A stretch of 64,000 nt of DNA from an uncultured Gammaproteobacteria bacterium. GTDB lineage: Bacteria; Pseudomonadota; Gammaproteobacteria; HK1. This document shows positions 49,852 through 58,959 of this stretch, piece by piece. The stretch covers positions 3,373,694 to 3,437,693 of the forward strand of contig OY282378.1 of the NCBI GenBank assembly GCA_958295835.1, read 5' to 3'. Position 1 is the first letter of the stretch, and every line of letters begins with the position of its first letter. Below the pieces are notes generated by a model. That model was not told the origin of the DNA and did not search any database. It saw only the letters and a list, made by a program, of their open reading frames with translations. The position numbers and the translations under genes are program-made.

Positions 49852-50410
49852 CCGCGCCAACGATTTCCGCAAGCTGGCGCAGGCGCAGCAACGGATCCTC
49901 CATCTCCAGGAGGCGCTGCTTGCACGCGAGTGGCATCGGCAGCAGCTCGCTCAGCCGATAGCCGACCCAGCTCGCGTCGTCGAAGCGCGGGGTGGCAAGA
50001 CGATAGCGGGATTCGAGCTGTTCGAGCAGGCCGCGCAGCAGCACCACCAGCCTGCGGTGATCGGCCGGCACGGTGGACGCGGGCTCGTCTTCCAGCAGGC
50101 GCGCCGTCGCCACGCAGAGGCCGTCGGGGCGGGTCTCGGTATCGAGCACCCGTACCCGGCGCCCGCCGAGGGCGATGATCCCGAGCAGCCCATCGTCCTG
50201 CCGGTTCCAGTCGACGATACGCGCCAGGGTGCCGACCGAATGGGTCGTGGCGCCTCCGCCCACCTCGCGGCCGGCGCGAATGAGGGCGACGATGAAGGGC
50301 GCATCCCGGCGCAGCCGATCGCTCACCATGTCCACGTAACGGGGCTCGAAGATGCGTAGCGGCAGCGGCCCCCCGGGATACAGCACCGTGTCGAGTGCGA
50401 ACACCGGCAT
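49841..50410 (-). CDS. LON substrate-binding-domain protein
   Basis: The 189-residue protein is a stand-alone LON N-terminal domain without ATPase or protease parts. MPVFALDTVLYPGGPLPLRI and FEPRYVDMVSD give the family pattern LFPLxTVLFPGGxLPLxIFEPRY. SVGTLARIVDWNRQDDGLLGIIALGGRRVRV follows (given in part). Such proteins are thought to bind peptides or unfolded proteins, but their role is unsettled. ATG 50410 is chosen at the homology start; an upstream ATG at 50554 adds 48 residues without similarity. It lies downstream of mpl on the same strand. Confidence 0.88.
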   Translation of the reverse strand: MPVFALDTVLYPGGPLPLRIFEPRYVDMVSDRLRRDAPFIVALIRAGREVGGGATTHSVGTLARIVDWNRQDDGLLGIIALGGRRVRVLDTETRPDGLCVATARLLEDEPASTVPADHRRLVVLLRGLLEQLESRYRLATPRFDDASWVGYRLSELLPMPLACKQRLLEMEDPLLRLRQLAEIVGAVMD

Positions 50411-50510
50411 CGCCTCCAGCCTGTCGCGTGCCGCCGGGGCGGATGCCGGTCGAATGTCCGAGCTCACGGGCGGGTCGACGGTCGAATGCGCAAGCGGTAC
50501 GCCGGCGCTT

Positions 50511-51917
50511 TCAGGAGGCTCCCGCCTGTGCGCGGGCTCGCAACGCGGCCGCAAGGCGTCCCTGGATTCCGCCGAACCCCGCGTTGCTCATCACCAGGAT
50601 CGCATCTCCGGCGCTCGCCGCTTCGCAGCACTCGCGCACGATCGTCTCGACGTCGTCCCGGACTCGTACCGCCCCTCCCTCCCGCTCCAGCGAATGCACG
50701 TCCCACCGGGCCGGCGCCGGAGCGAGCACCCACGCGATGTCCGCGCCGGAGAGCGCCGGTCCCAGGGTTGCGCGGTGGGTCCCGAGCCGCATCGTGTTCG
50801 AGGCCGGCTCCAGCACCGCGATCACCCGGCCCCCGCTGCCGCCGCGGCTCTTGCGCAGCGCGTCGATGGCGGCTTCGATGGCGGTCGGGTGGTGGGCGAA
50901 ATCGTCATGGATTGCGACCCCCGCCACCGTTTCGCGATGCTGGAGCCGGCGTTCGACACCGTTGAAGCCGTGAAGCGCGCGCGCCGCGGCACGCGGCTCG
51001 ACGCCCACGTGTCGTGCCGCGGCGACGGCGGCGAGGGCGTTCGAGACGTTGTGCGCACCGTACTGCTCCCACCCGACCTCGGCGACGACCCGGCCGTGAT
51101 GGAGCACGTGGAATCTTCTTCCATCCGGTGTCACCGTTGCGGCGGACCAGTCGCCACCGTCGCCGACCCGTTCCACCGGGGTCCAGCATCCCATCGCGAG
51201 GACCTCCTCGATCCGGCGGTCTCCCGCCCCCGCCACGATCCGGCCGCCGCCTGGCACGATGCGCACGACGTGATGGAACTGGCGCTGCATGTCACGCAGG
51301 TCGTCGAAGATGTCGGCATGGTCGAACTCGATGTTGTTCAGCACCAGGGTGCGCGGGCGGTAGTGCACGAACTTCGAGCGTTTGTCGAAGAAGGCGGTGT
51401 CGTACTCGTCGGCCTCGATGACGAACAGCCCGCGCGGCCCCCCCCGTCCAGCTCGGGGGGTGGTCCGCCCGACCCGGGCGGTGGTGTCCAGATCGTGCGG
51501 CACGCCGGCGATGAGGAAGCCGGGGTCGAGGCCGGCGGCGTCGAGAATCACCGCGAGCATCGCGGTGGTGGTCGTCTTGCCGTGGGTGCCGGCCACCGCG
51601 ATGACGTGCCGGTCCGCGAGCACGTGCTCCGACAACCACCCGGGGCCGGACGTGTAGCGCAGCCCATTGTCGAGGATGTACTCCACGCAAGGGTTGCCGC
51701 GGGTCATCGCGTTGCCGACCACCACGATGTCCGGCGCGGGATCGAGCTGCGCGGGGTCGTATCCGGTCGTCGGGGTGATGCCGGCCCCGTCGAGCACGCC
51801 GCTCATCGGCGGGTATACGTTCTCGTCGGAGCCGGTGATCCGGTGGCCGAGCTCGCGTGCGATCAGGGCGAGCCCGGCCATGAAGGTGCCACAGATGCCG
51901 AGAAAGTGGACGTGCAT
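50511..51917 (-). CDS. mpl: Murein peptide ligase Mpl
   Basis: Mpl joins the recycled tripeptide L-Ala-D-Glu-mDAP to UDP-MurNAc. The 468-residue Mur ligase begins MHVHFLGICGTFMAGLA, with P-loop [11 protein letters not shown] at 110-120, IEADEYDTAFFDKRSKFVHY, LNNIEFDHADIF and IHDDFAHHPTAIEAAI. EADEYDTAFFDKRSKF separates Mpl from MurC, which also occurs in this window. ATG 51917 is chosen as the homology start. It follows a small membrane-protein gene by 8 bases in a minus-strand run. Confidence 0.96.
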   Translation of the reverse strand: MHVHFLGICGTFMAGLALIARELGHRITGSDENVYPPMSGVLDGAGITPTTGYDPAQLDPAPDIVVVGNAMTRGNPCVEYILDNGLRYTSGPGWLSEHVLADRHVIAVAGTHGKTTTTAMLAVILDAAGLDPGFLIAGVPHDLDTTARVGRTTPRAGRGGPRGLFVIEADEYDTAFFDKRSKFVHYRPRTLVLNNIEFDHADIFDDLRDMQRQFHHVVRIVPGGGRIVAGAGDRRIEEVLAMGCWTPVERVGDGGDWSAATVTPDGRRFHVLHHGRVVAEVGWEQYGAHNVSNALAAVAAARHVGVEPRAAARALHGFNGVERRLQHRETVAGVAIHDDFAHHPTAIEAAIDALRKSRGGSGGRVIAVLEPASNTMRLGTHRATLGPALSGADIAWVLAPAPARWDVHSLEREGGAVRVRDDVETIVRECCEAASAGDAILVMSNAGFGGIQGRLAAALRARAQAGAS

Positions 51918-51925
51918 GCGCGGTG

Positions 51926-52441
51926 CTACCCGCCGAGCGGGAAGGCGTTGCTCAGGACCCTGACCGAGATCCAGTAGAACGCGACGGATATGAGCAGGCC
52001 GATATAGTACGGCGCCGACAGCGCATGACGGAGGACATGGGCCGACACGGCCAGGCTCCAGCCGAGTACCGCCAGCAGAAGCACCCCGAGGGCCGGCGAT
52101 GGCTCGTTCGCCTGATGCGCGCCGTGGAGCCAGAGGCTCACGGGATACGCCACGAACCCGATGACGCTGCCGGCACCGGCAAGCGCGGTCAGGGTCTGGA
52201 CGGTGCGCTCGCGCAGCGTGCGAAGCATCAGCAGCCCGGTCGTGAGCCCGCACATCAGCGCGGTATCGATGACCCCGGCCGCGAGCGCCTGGCCGAATCG
52301 CAGATTGACGGCGGCCACCGCCATGCCCATGAGGGTGTGGGCGAACAGCACGAGCGCGAGCAACGTCCCCGACGAGGGAAGATCCTGCGGCCTCATCCTC
52401 AGCAGGCAGATTTGAACGAAGGGGTGGATCAGGGCGCCCAA
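51926..52441 (-). CDS. Integral membrane protein of unknown function
   Basis: The 171-residue product has about five membrane segments: LLALVLFAHTLMGMAVAAV (about 27-45), ALAAGVIDTALMCGLTTGLL (52-71), LTALAGAGSVIGFVAYPVSL (84-103), PALGVLLLAVLGWSLAVSAH (115-134) and IGLLISVAFYWISV (147-160). I do not recognise the family. Its ATG overlaps the end of hslR by 13 bases, and it ends 8 bases before mpl, so it is probably cotranslated with both. A link to envelope metabolism is possible from context only. Confidence 0.8.
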   Translation of the reverse strand: MGALIHPFVQICLLRMRPQDLPSSGTLLALVLFAHTLMGMAVAAVNLRFGQALAAGVIDTALMCGLTTGLLMLRTLRERTVQTLTALAGAGSVIGFVAYPVSLWLHGAHQANEPSPALGVLLLAVLGWSLAVSAHVLRHALSAPYYIGLLISVAFYWISVRVLSNAFPLGG

Positions 52442-52872
52442 GATGAATCTTCGCCTGGCTCACCGGTGGGAGCGCCGGGCTGGCGATCCCGCCAGCGTGC
52501 GAGTGCGCGCCGCTCGCGCTTGTTCGGTCGTCCCTGTGCCCGTGCCCGGCGGATCTCCGCCTGCTCGCGCCGGGCCTGCTCGCTGGTGCGCCGCTGGATG
52601 CTAGCGGGGGTCTCTTCGTACAGGGTTCGTGCCTCCGGCGCCGGGCGGCGCGCTTCGCGCAGCCCCCTGACGATGACGGCCCATGCCTGTGCGCCGCGGC
52701 GGATGTGAACCGTCTCGCCGCGCCGAAGCCGACGCGATGCCTTGACTCGCTGATCCGCGACCTGGACCAGGCCGCCCGAGACGGCCTGCGCGGCGAGAGA
52801 ACGGGTCTTGAAGAAACGCGCCGCCCAGAGCCACTTGTCGATGCGTAGCGACTCGAGCGCTACGTCGTCCAT
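52429..52872 (-). CDS. hslR: Heat-shock protein 15 (Hsp15)
   Basis: Hsp15 binds 50S subunits carrying nascent chains after stalling and helps recycle them. The 147-residue protein has an S4 RNA-binding domain at about 7-70: LRIDKWLWAARFFKTRSLAA, then VKASRRLRRGETVHIRRG. The family-specific RRPAPEARTLYEETPASIQRR and the basic C-terminus GRPNKRERRALARWRDRQPG follow. ATG 52872 is chosen since S4 homology starts a few residues later. The gene follows a radical SAM gene and precedes the membrane-protein gene. Confidence 0.94.
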   Translation of the reverse strand: MDDVALESLRIDKWLWAARFFKTRSLAAQAVSGGLVQVADQRVKASRRLRRGETVHIRRGAQAWAVIVRGLREARRPAPEARTLYEETPASIQRRTSEQARREQAEIRRARAQGRPNKRERRALARWRDRQPGAPTGEPGEDSSWAP

Positions 52873-52912
52873 TCCCCCGCTCCCCCCGGCGCACACGGCA
52901 GGGTCGTCTCCA

Positions 52913-54301
52913 TCATACCGCGGCGAGCTGGCTGGAGGTCGGCTCGGCGCAGCAGTACCAAGGCTCGGAATGCATTGGAACCGGTACGCCGACGTCGTCC
53001 GGAAGGGCCGGCGGCTCGTCGCCGAGTGCTTCGTGGGCGCAGGACCAGATGCGCTCGAACGCCGCCCGGCGAGGCTCCGCGCGATCCGCGGCAGCTTCCG
53101 CCAGCGTCTGGATACGCGCCTGCAAGGCGTCCACGGCGGGGTCCGGATGACGCCACGGGTAGCCGAGCATGTCGTCGTCGAAGGTCTCGACGAGACGTTC
53201 GAAGCCGTCGATCTCGAACAGGTGGGATCCGGCCGGAACAAGCAGTCGAATCGATAGCTGGACCGCGGGCACGCTCTCGACGAGTCGGAGCTCGGTCAGC
53301 CGTTCCAGTAGCGCCCGGTATCCCTCGATGGTGGTCCACGGTGTGAAGGGCACGAACGTCGGCGTGAGGTGAAGGCCGGCCGCGCGGGTAATGGCGACGG
53401 CCCGCTCGAAGTCTCGCGCAGTGTGGCCTTTCGCAAGGCGCGCGAGGATCCGGTCGTCGATCGATTCGACGGCGGAGATGAGAAACAGGCAGCCGGTCCC
53501 GGCCAACGTCTCGACGTGCCCGGGGTAGCGGACGATATGCTCGATCTTGACCGTGGCGTCATAGGTGAGCTGCGGGAAGGCGTCGTGCAGGGCGCGCGCC
53601 ACCCGAAGCGCATGGGTCGGACCGTTGAGGAAGTCCGGATCGCCGAACGAGATGTGCCGCGCTCCCATCGCGACCTGCTGTGCGACATCGGCGACGACCA
53701 CGTCCACCGGCACGACGCGAAATCGCCCTTCGTAGACGGGCACCACCGGACAATGCCGGCACAGGTGCTTGCACCCGCGCGATGCCTCGGCGAATCCGAG
53801 CGGGCGGGACGTGCCGTCGGGCATCATGAGGCCGGCATAGCGATCGAGGGACGGCAGGGGGTCGCGCAACGGGGTGCGAAACGCGATCCTGGAGGTGTCG
53901 TTGACCACGCCGAGAGCGGGCCGCGGCTCTCCGGCCCGAACGCGCTCGGCCAGCGCGAGGAGATGCGGCTCGTATTCCCCTCCGATGACGGTGTCCACCC
54001 CGAGCCGGGCCAGTCCCCGCGCGTTCACCGGTGCGTACAGACCGTACGCGCACAGCACCGCGCGCGGCGCCAAGGCGCGGATCTTCGGGAGCACCTCGAA
54101 CGCGATCCGGGTCGCGGTGTGCATCGGGAGATAGATTGCGATCATGTCGGCGGCGGCGAGCGCATCGGCGGGCAGGCGCTCGATCGCGAGATCGCAGCAG
54201 CGAACGTGGAATCCGGCGTCATCGAGCCAGCGCGCCGGCTCTGCGAGACCGAACGGCTGGCGCCCCAGCTCGTAGGGACTGATCAGGGCGACCTGAGTCA
54301 T
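52913..54301 (-). CDS. B12-binding radical SAM protein with CCAEP tail
   Basis: The 462-residue protein has an N-terminal cobalamin-binding-like Rossmann region (ALISPYELGRQPFGLAEPAR, LCAYGLYAPVNARGLARLGVDTVIGGEYE given in part) and a radical SAM core with the cluster motif CKHLCRHC (Cys177, 181, 184). FGDPDFLNGP and PTFVPFTPWTT follow. The C-terminus reads WYCCAEPTSSQLAAV, with CCAEP at 450-454. This is the tail of the CUAEP/CCAEP-tail radical SAM family, in which the first or second Cys can be selenocysteine; here both codons are TGC. Substrate is unknown. It heads the hslR-mpl run. Confidence 0.9.
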   Translation of the reverse strand: MTQVALISPYELGRQPFGLAEPARWLDDAGFHVRCCDLAIERLPADALAAADMIAIYLPMHTATRIAFEVLPKIRALAPRAVLCAYGLYAPVNARGLARLGVDTVIGGEYEPHLLALAERVRAGEPRPALGVVNDTSRIAFRTPLRDPLPSLDRYAGLMMPDGTSRPLGFAEASRGCKHLCRHCPVVPVYEGRFRVVPVDVVVADVAQQVAMGARHISFGDPDFLNGPTHALRVARALHDAFPQLTYDATVKIEHIVRYPGHVETLAGTGCLFLISAVESIDDRILARLAKGHTARDFERAVAITRAAGLHLTPTFVPFTPWTTIEGYRALLERLTELRLVESVPAVQLSIRLLVPAGSHLFEIDGFERLVETFDDDMLGYPWRHPDPAVDALQARIQTLAEAAADRAEPRRAAFERIWSCAHEALGDEPPALPDDVGVPVPMHSEPWYCCAEPTSSQLAAV

Positions 54302-54456
54302 GAGGCGATCACGCGGGTCTGCGCATCCGTCGCTCCGACACCGTGAGCCTGATTGATTGGAAGCCGGCCTGTCGAGGCCCCCGTTTGCCGTTGCGTACCG
54401 TCGCCGGGACCTGGCGGGGCGATTCCTTCACGGCCACCGGGGCCGACGTCGCAGGT

Positions 54457-54481
54457 CCCGGCCGGGGCGTTCCCGGCCGGG
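54457..54481. repeat. Perfect inverted repeat between the radical SAM gene and tRNA-Glu
   Basis: CCCGGCCGGG at 54457-54466 and again at 54472-54481, five bases apart, form a ten-pair hairpin. Each arm is also self-complementary, so cruciform or dimeric forms are possible. It lies 47 bases after the 3' end of tRNA-Glu on the minus strand. No T tract follows, so it is at best a Rho-assisted terminator or processing site. Confidence 0.5.
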
Positions 54482-54527
54482 CCTGTACCGGAAAACACAT
54501 TGGAACAGTTGTTCATGTGGGACTGGA

Positions 54528-54603
54528 TGGCGCTCCCTAGGGGACTCGAACCCCTGTCCCCGCCGTGAGAGGGCGGTATCCTGGGCCACTAGACGAAGGG
54601 AGC
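54528..54603 (-). tRNA. tRNA-Glu (anticodon CTC)
   Basis: Read on the minus strand, GCTCCCT pairs with AGGGAGC in the acceptor stem. The anticodon arm is CCGCC-CTCTCAC-GGCGG with anticodon CTC, and the T arm is CAGGG-GTTCGAG-TCCCCT. The D arm TCGTCTAGTGGCCCAGGAT matches E. coli tRNA-Glu closely. The discriminator is G and a CCA end is encoded (54528-54530). The fold is complete. This isoacceptor reads GAG only. Confidence 0.96.
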
Positions 54604-54640
54604 GCGGTCCGACAGGTATGGACTTGCCCGAGGGACTGGT

Positions 54641-54668
54641 ATTATACGTCTTGTCCGGGACCGCTCAA
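54641..54668 (-). promoter_or_regulatory. Promoter of tRNA-Glu
   Basis: On the minus strand TTGAGC (54668-54663) and a perfect TATAAT (54646-54641) are 16 bases apart. Transcription would begin near 54634, giving a 5' leader of about 30 bases to the tRNA. It overlaps the open frame upstream of pcnB, so the two divergent units share this space. Confidence 0.75.
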
Positions 54669-56017
54669 CCTTAGAACCTGCCGGGGTCGACAGCACCATC
54701 ACTCAACCCATCATCATCCCCCAGTCGGAGCATGGCATCTCCGACTCCGATATCAGCCGGGGCGCCCTCAGAGCTCTGCAAACGCTGACCGACGCCGGCC
54801 ATAGCGCATATCTCGTCGGTGGAGGCGTCAGGGATCTGTTGCTGGGCCTGAAGCCGAAGGACTTCGACGTCGCGACCGGAGCGACGCCGGACGTCGTACG
54901 TACACTGTTCAGGAACAGTCGCCTCATCGGGCGCAGGTTCCGGCTCGCGCACGTGCGCATGGGCCGCGAAATCATCGAGGTCGCAACCTTCCGCGCCGCC
55001 TTCGATGAATCCGCCGAGGATCCCGAACACGTACGGGTCGACGGACGCATCGTGCGCGACAACGTCTACGGCACCCTCGAAGAGGACGCGTGGCGCCGCG
55101 ATTTCACGGTGAACTGCCTCTATTACGACCACCGCGAGCATGCCGTCATCGACTTCACCGGCGGCTATGGCGATCTGCGCGACCGCAGACTGCGCATCAT
55201 CGGCCCCGCCTCGGAGCGTTATCGCGAGGATCCGGTCAGGATGCTGCGCGCGGTGCGCTTCGCAGGCAAGCTCGGATTCAGGATCGACGGGGATGCGAGC
55301 CGGCTGATCTACGATCTGGCGCCGCTGATCGAGGACATGGCGCCGGCTCGGCTCTACGAGGAAACCGTCAAGCTGTTCATGGGCGGCGAAGGCCGCAAGT
55401 CCTACGAGCTGCTGCGGCACCACGGACTGTTCGGCCACCTCTTCCCGGAGTCCGATGCGTGCATCGAGGCCGAGCCGGACGGCATCGCCTGCGCCATGGC
55501 GAGAAACGCTCTCGAGAGCACCGATGCACGGATCCGCGCCGGCAAGCCGGTGACCCCGGGGTTCCTGTTCGCGGCGCTGTTGTGGGGACCCGTCCTGCAG
55601 GATTCCGAGGCGTGCGCCGCCCGCGGGATGCCCGACGTCCAGGCGTACGAGGCCGCGGGCACCGACGTCATCGAGCGTCAGATCCATCATGTATCGCTAC
55701 CGCGCCGTTTCTCGTTGGTCGTGCGCGAGATCTGGGGGCTGCAGCCCCGGCTCGTGAACCGCCGTGGCCGCGGCGCCGCGGCCAGGCTGCTCACCCACCC
55801 GAGGTTTCGGGCCGCCTACGACTTCCTCCTGCTCCGGGCGGAGTCGGGAGAAGACCTTGCGGAGCATGCGAGGTGGTGGACCCGATTCCAGGAAGCCGGC
55901 GAGGGCCTGCGGCACTCGATGCTCGAGGACAAGCGTGGGCCGGCGAAGCGCCGCCGCCGGCGTCGCCGGGGACGGGGAGCTCCGCGCCCGGAGCCCACCG
56001 AGCAGCCCGCGGCCTGA
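54641..56017 (+). CDS. pcnB: Poly(A) polymerase I PcnB, non-canonical start codon
   Basis: PcnB adds 3' poly(A) tails that promote RNA decay. The conserved N-terminus IIIPQSEHGISDSDISRGAL and AYLVGGGVRDLLLG lies in frame but has no ATG, GTG or TTG between the in-frame TAG at 54590 and that motif. The first such codon, TTG 54839, would cut off the essential GGGVRD. ATT 54641, preceded by GAGGG at 54630-54634, is my best start, giving 458 residues; ATC 54698 is an alternative. E. coli pcnB is known to start at AUU. Catalytic D74 and D76 (KDFDVATG), YREDPVRMLRAVRFAGKLG and the basic Arg-rich C-terminus confirm identity. Confidence 0.9.
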   Translation: MIRLVRDRSTLEPAGVDSTITQPIIIPQSEHGISDSDISRGALRALQTLTDAGHSAYLVGGGVRDLLLGLKPKDFDVATGATPDVVRTLFRNSRLIGRRFRLAHVRMGREIIEVATFRAAFDESAEDPEHVRVDGRIVRDNVYGTLEEDAWRRDFTVNCLYYDHREHAVIDFTGGYGDLRDRRLRIIGPASERYREDPVRMLRAVRFAGKLGFRIDGDASRLIYDLAPLIEDMAPARLYEETVKLFMGGEGRKSYELLRHHGLFGHLFPESDACIEAEPDGIACAMARNALESTDARIRAGKPVTPGFLFAALLWGPVLQDSEACAARGMPDVQAYEAAGTDVIERQIHHVSLPRRFSLVVREIWGLQPRLVNRRGRGAAARLLTHPRFRAAYDFLLLRAESGEDLAEHARWWTRFQEAGEGLRHSMLEDKRGPAKRRRRRRRGRGAPRPEPTEQPAA

Positions 56018-56152
56018 GTGCCCCGCACATCGCGGTCGAGGATGCGCCGGAGGAGAATCCGTTCCTCTTCGACAAGGTGCGATCGATCTCGAAGGGCCGG
56101 CACTACCTGAATCCGATGCGGCTGTGAGAGTGGGCGCTTTCGCCTGGATGGC

Positions 56153-56239
56153 TGGTGCCGGGAGCGAGACTCGAACTCGCACACTGTCTCCAGTACTGGA
56201 TTTTGAGTCCAGCGCGTCTACCAGTTCCGCCATCCCGGC
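56153..56239 (-). tRNA. tRNA-Leu (anticodon CAA)
   Basis: On the minus strand GCCGGGA pairs with TCCCGGC in the acceptor stem. The anticodon arm is CTGGA-CTCAAAA-TCCAG with anticodon CAA, followed by a long class II variable arm (TACTGGAGACAGT region) and T arm TGCGAG-TTCGAGT-CTCGC. Discriminator A and encoded CCA are present. Total length is 87 nt, right for leucine tRNA. Confidence 0.96.
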
Positions 56240-56288
56240 CGCGATACGAACCGCGACGTATGAGGCAGGACCGCGCCGCGAGCGGCGG

Positions 56289-56294
56289 AGTATA
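56289..56294 (-). promoter_or_regulatory. Possible -10 element for tRNA-Leu
   Basis: TATACT on the minus strand (5 of 6 to consensus) lies about 50 bases upstream of the tRNA. No good -35 is seen at the right distance; that position is occupied by a large palindrome, which could instead bind a regulator. Confidence 0.35.
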
Positions 56295-56302
56295 CGCCAA
56301 AA

Positions 56303-56324
56303 GGCGCCGGACCGGTCCGGCGCC
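56303..56324. repeat. Perfect 22-base palindrome between tRNA-Leu and queA
   Basis: The half-site GGCGCCGGACC is followed at once by its exact reverse complement, GGTCCGGCGCC. On the minus strand the palindrome is followed by TTTTGG. It lies 24 bases upstream of the queA start and just upstream of the tRNA-Leu -10-like element, so it may be an operator or a terminator for transcription approaching from queA's side. Confidence 0.7.
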
Positions 56325-56347
56325 CCGCTCTGCTAGCATCGCCCCCC

Positions 56348-58536
<2,189 letters not shown>

Positions 58537-58586
58537 GCGGGTGTCCACATCGGACGGTCCCAGTGGTCGAGGAGCAGGATCCACAC

Positions 58587-58910
58587 ATGGATTTCTTCAT
58601 TGCGGATGCGCACGCGCAAACCGGTGGTGGTGGCGACCCCACCTTCAGCTTCATCATGCTCATCGCCCTGTTCGCGGTGTTCTACTTCGTACTGATTCGC
58701 CCCCAGTCGAAACGGCAGAAGGAACACAAGGCGATGGTCGCGAGCCTGTCGAAGGGCGACGAGGTGGTCACCAACGGCGGGTTGCTCGGAAAGATCACCA
58801 ACGTCGGCGACAGCTTCGTCACCATCGAGGTCGCGAACGGACTGGAGGTCAAGGTCCAGCGCCTGGCGGTCGCGACCCTGATGCCGAAGGGAACGATCAG
58901 GTCGGGGTGA
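58587..58910 (+). CDS. yajC: Sec translocon accessory protein YajC
   Basis: YajC forms a membrane complex with SecD and SecF. The 107-residue protein has an Ala/Gly-rich N-terminus, one membrane segment at about 18-35 (FIMLIALFAVFYFVLIRP), the conserved QSKRQKEHKAMVASLSKGDEVVT and GGLLGKI, and a small SH3-like C-terminus. The frame allows a GTG at 58563, but ATG 58587 matches the family start MDFF(I/L)xxAxAQ. GAGGAG lies about 12 bases upstream. Confidence 0.95.
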   Translation: MDFFIADAHAQTGGGGDPTFSFIMLIALFAVFYFVLIRPQSKRQKEHKAMVASLSKGDEVVTNGGLLGKITNVGDSFVTIEVANGLEVKVQRLAVATLMPKGTIRSG

Positions 58911-58959
58911 GCTCCAACACCTTCCTGAATCTCCCGCCGCACCCCGTCCCGGACCTCCG

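Noticed and set aside
52913..52957. Selenocysteine codon in the CCAEP tail
   Set aside because: Both positions read TGC on the minus strand, so they are cysteines; no TGA is present.
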